NCBI GenBank assembly: GCA_030374765.1
Contig: JARGXX010000099.1
Coordinates: 744,001 to 808,000 of the forward strand
Direction of reading: 5' to 3'
Length of the DNA stretch: 64,000 bases
Source: Agarophyton chilense
Taxonomy: Eukaryota > Rhodophyta > Florideophyceae > Gracilariales > Gracilariaceae
The notes below the pieces were generated by a model, which worked only from the letters and a program-made list of their open reading frames with translations, was not told the origin of the DNA and searched no databases. A program made the translations under genes and the position numbers. Below, one piece after another: positions 12,371 to 23,663 of the stretch. How positions within the stretch are numbered: the first letter of the stretch is position 1; every line of letters begins with the position of its first letter.

Positions 12371-14685
12371 TTGGGCAACTGTTTTTTTGTAATTCATAAG
12401 TTGTGTAGGCTCTGCAATGACATCAATTGCTTCCAGCACCTCCAACCAGCTCACCATCAAAGTTCGGAAGATACTTTCGAACGATCTCTTGCAGTTCTGG
12501 GAACAACTGACGCACTTCCCATCCCCTACTCAAATTAAGCCCAAACTCATACCGGATCATAGCCTTTTCGTGTAGAATACACTATCTGTATCACGCTGTG
12601 AACTTACTGCTCCAGTGCTACGTGCAACTAGTTGAAGAAAGTATTTTTTTTCCAGGGTTAAAAAGCCTTCCGGATGACATCTGGTCGTCGACCCACTTAC
12701 TGCTGTCGCTTAGAGCCATTTTCTTGTCATCTCAGGGTTTCCGCCAAAAATCTTTGACTTTTTGTATTATGAATCTAGTGGCTGGCTCTACAGGTTGAAT
12801 GGCGTTCTTCGGGAAACCCTTACTTCTGTGTTGATTGCAGCCAAAGCCTGCCTTACTTCTGGTGTCAAGGCATGACCGCAATAATTATTCAAGAAGAAAC
12901 CCCTTTTTCTTAGGTTGGGTAGAGCTCTTAGCGCCCTCTTCTCTTGCAGCCATTAAAGAAAAACCGTCCTGTTCACCCAACCCTTGGGGCTAGTTCTGTA
13001 GGAGACACCAGGCACATCGTCAGGCAATTTGTCATAGGGTAGTTACGCGCCTTGTTCTGGAAAAATATCATCGGTGGTGCCAGTGAGGCAGCTTCTCCAC
13101 CTGTTACTAAGACCATCATGGTTATACCGTCATCACCGGAGACAAAATTTGCGTATCGAATATTTGAATCGCCACCAAACGCAAATTCTTATGATCATCT
13201 ATATTTACGCAGAAGTGAGTCTCATCGACTTTACAAATATCACACTCCCTCAGATGCCCGGCATCAAAACGACGTCGAAGCTGTCGCAGATGATATCCCA
13301 CCTCACAATCAATTTATTCCTGTTTTTGGGGTGAAACGATAAGTTGCTATGCGACGAAATAAACCTCCGTTAAACTTAACCCCACTTCTTCTCAGCCGAT
13401 TAAACTCCTCTACCAAGTTTTCATGCAGTCCACACACCCATGTGGTCTCTGTCCTCCCTCTTCCAACCTTCGCCTTGCAGTAGTGCCGCTTTATTATGTG
13501 TCGGGTTGCGCGACCAAATGAAACATTCGCCGTCTTCTTTATTGCGCTCTTTCCCGTACATAGTCTAGATCGTGCATGCCAATACCTGCTTGCCCGCTGC
13601 AAGTTGACTTTCGAGCTACCGCGAAAGAATAGCGGGAAATGCTTGAATGTCCTCGAGCGCGCGACAAAGTCCCCTGCACGCAGTGGGATGTGGTAAGAAA
13701 GCGATCACTTCTATTTGAATGTCAGAGAGACAGCAATGAGAAGACGCTGGCGAGAGGTACAGTGACGGAAATGATGAAAAAGTGGCAGGGAGCAATATCA
13801 GCAACCTCCACGCTCGGCATAACAGGATGCAAAATGATTAGCGGGGGCCGCAACAAAGGCGATGATAGCGACCAGCACGTTCAATCAGACTTCCAGCGAG
13901 AATTTCCGCGAGAGCAGACCAACCGTACAGAACCAGTGGCAATAGCAACAGACGCGGAGACCAACAGAGCCAGCGTACCGATAACCACACCAAAATGAAA
14001 TATGTAGAGCCACAGTTGCCACAGAACAAACCGAAATGCGAAACGACAAACGGAACGCAAATCACAGTCGAAAATTCGGCACAATGCACCACAGCAAGTA
14101 AAATAGGAGCATGGAGTTAAACAGCGACGGAAACAAGAACGGGGTAGAGGTAGAAATAGAGTTTTCAATAGGTCTATCCACGAAAAAGGAGGGAGGAAAG
14201 GCGCAGCAATATTAGAGATGTCGGGTACAAAAGAGCCGATGGCAGCGATCTCAACAACTCGCACTTCGAAGGGCTTTTCCAACTTCCGAGACGCGCATGT
14301 GCTGGAGCAAAAAAACCGAAAAACAATCAGAGCAGACGTAGATATAGCCACTGCAAGCCGTTATCAAGCATGTCGCTGATGTGGCTGATCGGATGCAGAC
14401 AGTTGCATGTCTTGTCACAGTAGCTGGCGTGTATTTGGGGTTTGGCGGTTGCCACAGCCATGTCCTTTTTGAACTGCGCACGCTCTGGAGGCCACGAGGT
14501 GGACAACGCACGACGCATATATCTGTAAGAAAATAAGCCATAGGGCATTTTTAAATATGGTGATCGTTCACACAAAATCACTTGAGCCCACACTAATTTG
14601 TGGTTTGTCTTTATGATATGTAGGGTTACTAAAATTAGTGTGGGTCTTTCTAATTATTGTAACCATACTAAATTTACACCTACAC
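12263..14685 (-). mobile_element. Tigger/jerky-like DNA transposon (Tc1/mariner superfamily), about 2.4 kb
   Basis: Both ends begin GTGT and are flanked by TA (12261-12262 and 14686-14687), the target duplication of the Tc1/mariner-pogo group. Subterminal blocks recur in both orientations near each end (TAGTGTGGGCC and its complement). The interior holds a decayed DDE_1 transposase on the minus strand, which explains the ends. Outside the TAs the flanks read GCAAT and ATTGC, so the restored target is the palindrome GCAATTAATTGC. The interior from 13.6 to 14.6 kb has long frames on both strands but no recognisable domain. Confidence 0.75.
12560..13602 (-). pseudogene. Tigger/jerky-like DDE_1 transposase, inactive
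   Basis: Reading from 13602 down, a basic N-terminal helix-turn-helix-like part (13309-13602) is followed by pieces of the DDE_1 catalytic core. At about 12.99 kb the block with KGWVN then an aromatic-hydrophobic helix matches the family. At about 12.88 kb the block FFLNNYCGH matches the family's LLLDNxxGH, with the catalytic Asp changed to Asn. Further down, a stretch like IQKVKDFW and a NPGKK motif match the C-terminal DDE_1 region. A TAA sits inside the core and several frameshifts are needed. The gene is dead by both a lost catalytic residue and broken frames. Confidence 0.75.
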
Positions 14686-14690
14686 TAATT
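14580..14690. repeat. right terminal region of the Tigger-like element
   Basis: Inverted counterpart of the left end. CACACTAATTTG and TTAGTGTGGGTC blocks precede the tip ACAC and the TA at 14686-14687, then ATTGC. Confidence 0.7.
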
Positions 14691-15604
14691 GCAATGTTCA
14701 TCTATACAGTGCAGGACACAATGGCAAGGCATCTTTCCGGGACTGCTGATGACGTTAAATGTCGTTCCCGTCAGAACTGGCACGTAGCATGTAAAATGAA
14801 AAACGGGGAAAACGTTCAAGTGTACTAAGGCCGTGTGCAGATGCCTTTCGAGTTCGAAGTGGACATCATTGGTTTCGAAGTTCTCCAAAATAGAATCTCA
14901 GGCAGAAGACGTAATAAGTGGCTCTCATAGTATGAGTGACAGGTCTTGAGGTAGGCGACCAGATGCAGGTTGGGAAAGCTGCTCTTCCATGCATGCATTT
15001 CGGTCAAACAAAGTGGAAAACTTATTTATGATTTCACGGCTGAATAGTGTTCTGGATCACACCGTTCCTTTTAAAAAAATTACGAAGCGGAAGGCAACGA
15101 TGATGCTTCTTTATAGACGACAATCTGTAACCAAATTGTCTTCTCCACAAAGAGAAGTCTTCTATAGACAACATAAATCGGGTTTCGTTTGGCATCCGGG
15201 GCAGAGGTAATTCCATTCACAGTATTTATGATGATGCAATAACCGAAATGGGATCATGGCTACTTCTGAGCACCTTTTAAAGGGTATTCTGCGTTACAGC
15301 AAACATAGTAGTAGTACATCTCTACACAACTTATTCGAACGTTTTCAGCAAGTGTGAATGTAACGTGTGGTAACTTGAAATGATAGATGGAGGTTTTCAA
15401 ACATGGCGCGAGCGGACGCTGTACGGAAAAAGATGTGAAGGACACTACGCCTTGTTATGAAATGAGACAACCCGGGTAGGTTCTGGTTCTGCAGGTCTAT
15501 CATTCGTTTCATTGGTTTTACAAGAGCTTCAACCCGAAATACAGGGACAGCAAAAAGAGAAGTTGGATGACCTACTAAAGCATGGAACGTCAGTGTTGGC
15601 CCTC
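14688..15604. other. no supported gene
   Basis: Short frames only; I see no repeat or RNA gene between the Tigger-like element and the minisatellite. Confidence 0.4.
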
Positions 15605-16290
15605 CTTTTCTGCGGCAAAGGCTAGAGCCAAGGAAGCTCAGAGGCGAAAAAAAAAGAAGCGCGAAGAAGAGTGCCTAAAAAGCACGAGAGCCAAGAAAGC
15701 ACGAGAGCCAAAAAAGCGCAAAATCGAGAGTCAAAGAAGCGTAAAGATGAGAGCTGAAGAGGTGCAGAGATGAGAGCCAACAAAGCGCGGAGGCAATAGC
15801 TGAAGAAGCAAACTATCGAGAGCCAAGGAAGCTCGGAGGCAAGAGCCATGAAAACGCGGAGGCGAAAACCAGACAACGTCAGAGACCAGAGCCACGAAAG
15901 CACTAAAAGCACTAAAGCGAGGACCCAAAAAGAGCAAATGCAAAAGCCGAAAAGTCCTTAGGGCGAGAACCAAAGAAGCGCAAAAACATGACCAAAAATG
16001 CGCATAGGGGAAGTTAAAGAAAACGCGCAGGCTAGTTTCAAGAATTTGCGGACGTGAATGCTTAAAGAAGGAGTAGATGAAAGCTTAGGAACCCAGGAGA
16101 CGAAAGAGAAGAATGTCTTTAGGCAAGTTTCAAAGAAGCACGTGGACAGAAGCCAAGAAAAGGCGTAGAAAAATAGAAGATAGTGCGTAGCTAACAGTTA
16201 AAAAGTGCGTAGAATAAATCCAAAGAAACGAAAAGACGAAAGTTGAAGAATTGAGTAGGCAAAAGCCAAAGAAGTGTGTAGGCAAGAACA
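15605..16290. repeat. degenerate 23-bp purine-rich minisatellite, about 30 units
   Basis: The strand shown is almost all A, G and C, with a recurring unit near GAGAGCCAAAGAAGCGCAGA plus about three more bases. Intact 23-nt units can be counted between about 15680 and 15760; later units drift but keep the spacing, for example AAAGCCAAAGAAGTG at the far end. Because 23 is not a multiple of three, the Lys/Arg/Glu-rich frames crossing it are by-products of the repeat and are not genes. Confidence 0.7.
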
Positions 16291-16702
16291 TAAATGCGTT
16301 TTACGGTGGTGCGCAGACGCAGGCCAATGCTTGCATGATGTAATGGAGAAATTGGAGCCTTCATTGTGCACTTGCTTGTCTTCCGGGTGGTTTCCTTATG
16401 GCCGGGAGCCATGCAATTGTTTGTTTCTGTGTGAGCTATAGCACACGACGCAGCAAAGGCGCAATGATGCGTGTGTCGTGCTCTGCCTTTGCCTTGCATA
16501 AGGCACAGAAAAGTCAACAGTGGAACGATGAAATCGACAGGACGAGAGCCAGGTCCAGGGCCCTGTTCTATAGCAATGAAATTATCTTTCCACCCTCAAT
16601 GTAGCGAAAACTTCCCGAGATGTGTTAAAAAGCGGACTACAGGGCAAAGAGACTCAAACTGATTGGGCGCAAGCGGTCTGCGAGGGACCAGTTTTCGGTC
16701 TA
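16291..16702. other. no supported gene
   Basis: Spacer between the minisatellite and the first palindrome-ended transposon. A 108-codon minus frame at 16191-16517 overlaps the repeat and is not supported. Confidence 0.4.
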
Positions 16703-16762
16703 GTGTCTACACGCCCGGCGGATTGGCCTCACATCAGGCCAGCTTGGCCTCATATGAGGCCA
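16703..16762. repeat. left terminal repeat of copy A with two 18-bp palindromes
   Basis: The tip 16703-16723 is followed by TGGCCTCACATCAGGCCA (16724-16741), GCT, and the perfect palindrome TGGCCTCATATGAGGCCA (16745-16762). The inverse of this arrangement closes copy B at 28018-28071. Confidence 0.8.
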
Positions 16763-17199
16763 GTTCTATTTTCCAAAATTTTCGTAAAAATCGCTTGTTT
16801 CCATACTGCAGCGGTGAATTCTATTTTCTAAGTAGAAAACAATTTTTCGAACTATGTTCCCCCTGCTTTAAAGTACATTCTTCAGACAGTTGTCTTCAGT
16901 AACAGCAGCTCAGTGGTTCCACGACCGCTCGGAGACTGATAAACACAGGGTTCAAACATCGCTGAGTTCAGTGTAACTAGAAAACTCCTACGGGAGCTCT
17001 ACTAATTCTAAAAATTCTTATGGTCTAAGAACTCATTTGCGTCCACATGAACAGCGGATAGAATAAGGTGACATCTGCTAAAGAGATTGTTTCGTCAAAG
17101 ACCATAATATATCTAGCAAGTTGAATAAAGCGGATTGAATTAGTAGGGGGCTTAAGGAAATTTGAACTTTTGCTTTATACTTTTAAAAAAAGCCTCTAA

Positions 17200-18340
17200 A
17201 AAGCCTTAAAAACGGATGTGGACACACGATCATCAATGTTGTTGACTAAATGTTGCTTGAAATGCGATGGATGTCACGCAGGTGATCTATAAAGCACTCA
17301 CGACTGGTTCCACTGTGACATATATAAACATACATATCAATGTACTTTTTGCATTCTGAACAAACAAATTTGGACTTGTATGTAGTTTTGCAGACTTTGC
17401 ATTGTCCTTGATATGTTTAAGACGTCAAAAGAACCATCTAGTTTCCTTCGTTTCCGATTGGTCTCCATTAAATGAATACCGCTACCAGCCATATATGGGT
17501 TTTCTATTTCATCTTTCTCCTTACATTTTATTTTCATATTTCGAATAGCATCCCAGTTACTATCTATTAATCAGTCTGCGAGACTACAATGAAAAGTATG
17601 CGGTGTAAGATTCAATGTGTTTCCGTATGCAACCTTGTCCACATTCCAATCATAAACCACGCATATTGCAAACAAAGAAGTATTCACTCTAAAAGGCCAT
17701 TCTTTCACTTCGAACTTCTTTTTCCATATTCAGATCACCTTGACGTGAAGTATTATGTCTATCTATTCTTGAACAACAAGAATTGTACTCCTCTCCGACC
17801 TCTGGAATAGGAATAGAAAGCGGAATTTTCTTTGTTATTTCATCAGTTGTCCTCCATCTTTCACGAGAAATTGGAGTTTCTGGTTGGGTACTGCTGCAAG
17901 TGCTTTTGAAGTATCTCCTTTCACGATCCACCCAGAGTACAGATATCATCTTCCGATCCAATTGAGGTACTTTCGCGACCATTGACGCGTGATGGCCTCG
18001 TGCCGTCATCGTAAGTTTGGAAAGATGTATCTTAGGAAACCTTCTGGTGGGTTTTTTTACGACCCCAATGAATCGCATACGTCTTTTTTAAAAGTTCTTC
18101 GGCTGTTTCAACAGATGAGAAATTGGAATTGGCACAAACAATCCGATCAGTTGCGAACCAACTTTCAACAAGTCTCATTAAAACAGGTGTTCCATGCACA
18201 TGTTCTGATTCAAAAGGCATTACATCTGGTTGCGTTGCTCCCATTCTGATTTCTATTTTGAGAATAATTCCACTCCTTTTACAACACACTTGTGGTATTC
18301 CACTGAAGACTGTAGAGGTCTCGGTGCAGTGGGTATCCAC
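17200..18340 (-). pseudogene. piggyBac-like (DDE_Tnp_1_7) transposase, C-terminal two thirds, inactive
   Basis: Three minus-strand frames follow one another. The first (18032-18340) contains KRSGIILKIEI, an HGT block, and RIVCANSNFSSV, matching the piggyBac RIVCADSYFASV with the catalytic Asp changed to Asn. The second (17689-18078) begins FIGVVKKPTRRFP, continues with a WVDRERRYF block and ends near IDRHN, the third catalytic Asp position, which is kept. The third (about 17270-17540) gives the cysteine-rich tail: CKVC, then CSEC, then ECF and an H-x(6)-H pair. One frameshift in a T run (about 18080) separates the first two, and another lies near 17420. The 3' end is about 500 bp inside the left tip of copy A. 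Confidence 0.75.
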
Positions 18341-18989
18341 AGAAATAACCGCGAAGTGCGGGTGTCGCCTTGCGAGCGACGGTTCTCAGATAAGAAGGGA
18401 GTGTGCGGAAAGCAACCAGGTGTGCCTGAACAATGGGTATAATACGTGTATTCACGAGGCGGATGGCTAGATGCGGCGGTACGTAATGCACACGAGATCG
18501 GCTCGAAAATCCTTGTCATAACACAAATAACCAGGTAACAGTAGAGAAAACAACAGACACACACAAAGAAGGCTGTAGAAAAGTGCAATAAAGGCGCAAC
18601 AATAGAGGGTATCCTCGGAACAAGAGCTATAGCTCAGAACGGTTAAGAACTGATACTATAGGTACCCCTTTGTAGTAACCCAATTTAGGATTTCTAAGAC
18701 GCACCAAGATGGTGTTTTTGGGTTCGTTGGTTGTTGGTTGGCCTTCGCCGTCCTCACCTGGGCCTTGCGCCCTTTAATGTGCCAAGAGGCAAAGCAAGTA
18801 CTGTACAGTAATGCATACACATGGCGTGCCACTACACCATTATCTAAATAATACCAAGTAAAATATTTGGTGATGGCTCCTTACAGTGTACACTACATAC
18901 AGTACTTTCAAATTAAATTTCTCCTTCCCAAACCTTTCCATGAACTAATTCTTCTCATAACTTCTCCTAATCGAGTATAGCCCAAGCAA
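18341..18989. other. insert or diverged stretch splitting the piggyBac-like relic
   Basis: About 650 bp with no piggyBac-like reading separates two fragments that should be almost adjacent in the protein. No long ORF or clear terminal repeats are present. It may be a further insertion, or the fragments may come from two copies. Confidence 0.35.
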
Positions 18990-19260
18990 TAGCTTATGAA
19001 TGCCATATGGCAACTTCGTAGTACTTCGAACAGTCGAACTCAGGTGCATCCAGAATGCTACAACACTGTTTTCAATTCACAACCATTTTCAGGTGGCTTA
19101 TCAAGAGCAGTGTAGTGTGGAAGTCCAATTTCAATCCTGTTCTTTCTATGTCCATACCAACGTGACATACGTTCTCCCACACACAAACTGTATGATGGAG
19201 TAACGAAAGCTTTCCGATGGTCATTTATAACTTTCACAAACTAAGAAACGCATGACAACC
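18990..19260 (-). pseudogene. piggyBac-like transposase, central fragment with first catalytic Asp lost
   Basis: On the minus strand a frame reads VINDHRKAFVTPSYSLCVG, then ERMSRWYG, then GLPHYTALDKPPENGCEL before a TAG. In the family the block is CVDExMSRWYG, whose Asp is the first metal ligand; here it is Gly. The downstream PENGCE block is a good family signature. Stops follow. This fragment lies 5' of the larger piggyBac-like relic in the same orientation. Confidence 0.65.
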
Positions 19261-20324
19261 TGCATTCTTCTGGTTTTTGATCGTTTTCAGAGCAATTGAA
19301 AACGAGAAAATGCCGTACGTGTTCAAATCGATTTCTTGACATGATCTTTCCGAGCTGCGGAGATTCAATATATTTAGAAAAAGTGTCTTTAGATCAAAAT
19401 GATCTTCTATTTGAAAACTCAAAGCGTGTCATTAACACCATCAAACCGAAAAACTTCAAAATATCTTCTCGTGTAAGCTGCTCTAATCCTTTTCCATCCA
19501 GTCGAGAGTTGGTAGATCGAACTATTTTTTCCATATGAGCTACAGGGATCATTCACATGAATAAATCGTACGGAGAGAGTACCAAGGGTGCATGAATGGC
19601 AAAAACAAAATGTCCAACAAATCCAGTGACTTTGCATTGATGCATTTGCTCTGCACCATTCAGAATCAAGGATACATTTTCCATTGTCCATTGCGTCGAA
19701 TGGACTTCCACAAAGCTGTCTTGCAGATCACTGTTTGTCATATTAAGAGGGATCAACAGATATATTGTGTGACTTTCATTTCCATCCGTGACAGTATGCT
19801 GCTCTTCATTATTCGAAACTACATTAGTAATAGCAGCATCATTTATCTCTACGTTGGAATTGTTGGCTTCTTGAGCAGTTTTTTAAACCGTGACATGATC
19901 TTCGGCTTTCAAATTTCAAAGTTTGAGAGTGCATACTTTTTGGCCACCATGTAGCTCGAAGTTTGTAGTGACAAAAATATGTGCCTCCGGTTATTTTTGA
20001 CGACAAAGTCCACTTTTGTAACACTTCCGCTGACCAGGACCGCTTTTCGTTGCGTTCAAAAGAAGCGCCTACAGTCGCTCTTTGATGTGATGAAATAGGT
20101 GCGGGTGTTCAATTTGTTACCCACTACATGACTAGGATGCATAGATGATGACATATTTGAAAAATTATGAAAAAATAAAGTAAAGATGATGTTATTTACA
20201 TGTTGTGGACGATCTTTCGTGATTTTTAGTTTTATGCCAGAAAAAAATAGCGTTATGACAACGTCCAAGCACAAAAATTTAAGAAAATAGACCAAATCTA
20301 CAAAAATTATCGATATTGTAATTT

Positions 20325-20422
20325 TGGTTTTATATGAGGCCAGTGGTCGTAAATACACTATTTTTTACACTCCTGAAAATTTTGCCTCACCTGAGGCCAG
20401 CTTGGACTTATATGAGGCCAAA
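20325..20422. repeat. back-to-back transposon ends sharing one TA
   Basis: The right end of copy A (palindrome 20325-20342, 16-bp tip to 20358) meets the left end of copy B across TA 20359-20360. Copy B then shows a 21-bp tip (20361-20381), palindrome TTGCCTCACCTGAGGCCA (20382-20399), GCT, and palindrome TGGACTTATATGAGGCCA (20403-20420). Every spacer length equals that of the outer ends. Confidence 0.75.
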
Positions 20423-20752
20423 ATTTTTGTGAAAAGTACCTGAAATTCATTAAAGATATGAATGTTCAAACTTACATCGCAAAGTTTGGGATTTCTTGTG
20501 TATATTCATGTACGCACCCTTCGCCATGCATTCGCCGTTAACCCCCTCATGGGAAGGCGTGGCGGTGGGGGCAACGCCATGACCGGATGTAGCGGCTCCA
20601 GGGGTTGTCACGAATGGATGGTTAGAGTGACAACGTGACGCAGTGTGACTACTCTGCGCTGACCTCCCGCGCAAGCTATTGGACGCCACCGCGTTAGCAT
20701 TTCTGTGCACCCAAGGCCACACGCCATTGCAATCTCGTGAACCGGTAGAACA

Positions 20753-23488
20753 ATGTACGCTCTTGAGCCTCCGGAACGAAAGGCAAAGCGACATTATCAC
20801 CACATACCCGTCGTTTCTACCAAGTCCTTGGATGCACCCTCCGACGGGCAGTCGGTACGCTGCCCAATGGAGTGCAAAAATTGCGGTAGGGTGTACCAAC
20901 GCGTCAGCAACTTCCGCATTCACAGCATAAAATGCAGCGAACCACTCTTAGATACCGGGTACATATATTCATCTAATGCATTTGCCTGACCCAATGAAAA
21001 CGGCCACAATGATACATTCGTAAACGACCACGACCTACTTCGTGCCGATAGAGCAAAAAGTGAAGAACAACATGCCGAACAAGATGCTTATGACGCCAGT
21101 CCAGATGCACAGATATCTCAGTCGAGGGAGTCGAGCGAAGACTCGCTCCCACCCGAATTCCAGGACTCGAATGCGCAAGCATGCAATACCGTAGACCTGC
21201 AAGGCAAATATTACACGTTTGAACAAACGGTCGATGTATCCAATTGTGCTGTACCTCCTCTGCTTTTCGCGTCGTGTCCGGCGCCGACTGGCAATCAACG
21301 TTGGAATGATTCCCGTTGTTTCAGGACTTGGAAGGGACGGCCGTAAGATGCCGAAGGAGCTAACAAGATTTGCACAGGCCACCGCTATCCAACAGACGCT
21401 CGAAAGCCTTCTCAGTCCTCTTGAGCCGAACTTGAAGATCGAAGTGCACTTTCCTGGATCTGGAAAACAAACCATTACTCCAGTGCTTTTCTCTATCGTT
21501 GCAGATCTCCCCGAGGTCGCCGTTCTCCTCGGTATGAAGTACGGGTTACGGACAATTTACCCTTGCTTCCGTTGTTTCGTCCCTCGAGAATCCATGAGTC
21601 AACTCGAATGCGCCTTTCAGCTCAAGACATCTACGCTCTTACGGAAAGTGTATGATGCACTCCCGACGCAGCGTACGAAGACCGCGCGTCAGGAATTACT
21701 GAAGAAGTACAGTTTGAGGGTGCCGGCGTCGTCGTTGCTGCAAAGACATGAAATGAACTTCGATGTGCCGCGGCAAGACGCTGCGGGCGGACGCCGTGGA
21801 GTAGTTCAAAGCAACAAGTTCGGTCTTCACGCGCTCTGCAGATTTGAAAGCTTGCATAACTTCGACCTTGGCATAACGGCAGACATATTACACGGCATCG
21901 AAAAGTACTTCGCTCACCGTCCCGGTGCATCCGATGCTGGAAAGATCGTGACCACGGCGAACAATCATCAAAGCGTACTCCCACGTTGTGCCGAAAGCTC
22001 TATGTTCCGCTTGCCTAGCCAAGGAACGATTATCGCCGAGAGCCATGCCAACATGACGGCTCAGCAATACAAGCCCTCACTGTGCGTGCTGCCGTTCATT
22101 CTCATTGGAGCTTGTAAGGGCGTGACCACCAACAGCACACCTGAAGTCATGTTCCATCTCCTGGAATGCATTCTCTCTTACATAGAGCTTCACCACTATT
22201 GCCGACGTATCAATCACTTTCATATTTCTTGTACGCCAGAGTGTAACAAGACGTGAGGGCTCTCACGAATAGGTTTTACAACACGTACAAAGTATCTATT
22301 GGGGCGGCTCGAAGAGGCCGGGTTTCCAATGGCGACGGCGGCAATGAAGACGCTCTTGGGACAATGAAGGCTCATCAGCTCTACGCTCACATTGCGAGGG
22401 ACATCAAGAGCGATAGGCTGCTGAGTAATTATGATGCGCAGGCTGGTGAATCTCATCACGTCCAAACACGAGCTCACTACAACAGAACCTCAAAAAGATC
22501 GGAAGCTGAGGAAAGCGTAGCAATCAGATCGACAACCCGAGAACTCGGCGTACTGGCCTCCATGTACCCAATTGGGTCTGCCTCGAGCCGCGAAACAGGC
22601 GAACGCCTCATTTCAGGCAGACGAACACGATCGCAGCGACAGGAAGAAAAATCAGACGAAAACCTATTCCTTCCCGTTACCAAAAGTGTAAAGCTTAAGG
22701 TGTAAACAGTCAATGAAGCACTTCTAGATGGAATGTGTGCCGCATCCTTCACTTCATTGCTGAAAAAAACGTATCCAGGGGAAGATCCCGGGTCCTTTCG
22801 TTCCTTGGTACGAAAGATGAAAATCAAGCAGAGCGTTCGAGTTCCCGCCCACTTTCCATGGATGCCTGCATCCGGCGAAGGAGCTAGTGTGCCGAGCGCG
22901 CCTCCCGAGCAGGTGAGAAGAATTATTCGCTCATCCGCGTCTTTCTACAACAACCTTCCACAGCATGACTTCTTTGAGATCAATACTGGGGGCTAGCATG
23001 CTCTCAGCCAAGTGCGCCTCATCTTTTTCCATCCCTTCGACACCCGGTCTTTGCAGGAAAAGAATTCAATTTGACATCTGATCAGACTGCTGACGAAGTC
23101 AACTGCGAGTATTACAAATAATCTGAATGACGTCGAAGCAGCATGGCAGCATGCCACCGATGAGCTACTTGAGCGATACGGGTGTCATCGCTTGAAATGG
23201 GCGCAAAATTCCGAAGGCAGCTTTGTGCACACTGTCGTATTTGTTCATGACGTCGTTCGGCCGGTTTCGATCGTGCCAGACTTCCGACATACGACCACAA
23301 ATCTTGAAATCGTAAATGACCTCTCAAGAGGATCGTCGGTCAGGGGTGAGATCGAGCAGGGACCAGCCTCTTCGCGATCTGGCCATAAAGAAAGGAGAGA
23401 TGTTGGAAGGCTTGCCCCAGAGCCCGAAAAACAGCGAGTAGCGTTCTTTTACAAAAACTTGTTCCCCTGGACGTCGCCGTCGACCTGA
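20753..23488 (+). pseudogene. Plavaka/CACTA-like transposase, nearly full length but broken
   Basis: About 910 codons can be followed. An N-terminal zinc-finger-like motif (CKNC, then H and C, about 20876-20937) precedes an acidic linker that is open apart from one TGA at 20987. The frame shifts near 21.24-21.29 kb into the core (to 22256), which has YPIVLYL, RRVRRRLA, an ADLPEVAVLLG block with CFRC, and a LHNFDLGITADILHG block. After a second shift at 22253 the C-terminal part has a KAHQLYAHI block, AGESHHVQ and HYNRTSKR, matching the family's KLHxxxHY, TExxExxH and YxxTNKR. It continues to 23488 with stops at 22703, 22991 and 23084. Length and block order fit the family; two shifts and four stops make it inactive. 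Confidence 0.7.
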
Positions 23489-23663
23489 AAGACGAGTAGA
23501 GCTCTCGAGTAGTTGCTTTGCACAATAGTACATAAATAGAAGTATTAAAATCCCCATCCTTTCGCTTCAGCAACTGTGATAAAAGGAATACCTCACGGTT
23601 TTGTTCTAACCTCTCCCCAGAGAAACACCAGAGCCCTTCTGTTGAACGATATTTCGAATAGCT

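Larger units (their letters stand above)
16703..20358. mobile_element. palindrome-ended DNA transposon, copy A (3.66 kb)
   Basis: The left tip GTGTCTACACG follows TA at 16701-16702, and the right tip (CGTAAATACAC) precedes TA at 20359-20360. The left end is 21 bp of tip, an 18-bp palindrome, a GCT spacer, then a second 18-bp palindrome. The right end has an 18-bp palindrome then 16 bp of tip. Copy B uses the same asymmetric layout, so they are one family in the same orientation. Inside are piggyBac-like transposase fragments on the minus strand. PiggyBac elements normally duplicate TTAA, not TA, so the transposase may be a passenger. Confidence 0.65.

Noticed and set aside
13881..14351. 156-codon hydrophobic minus ORF inside the Tigger-like element
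   Set aside because: Overlaps an equally long plus frame; no family features.
15582..15773. Lys/Arg/Glu-rich ORF
   Set aside because: Produced by the 23-bp purine repeat.
20450..20923. 157-codon minus-strand ORF
   Set aside because: Antisense to the zinc-finger part of the Plavaka-like transposase; no motif.
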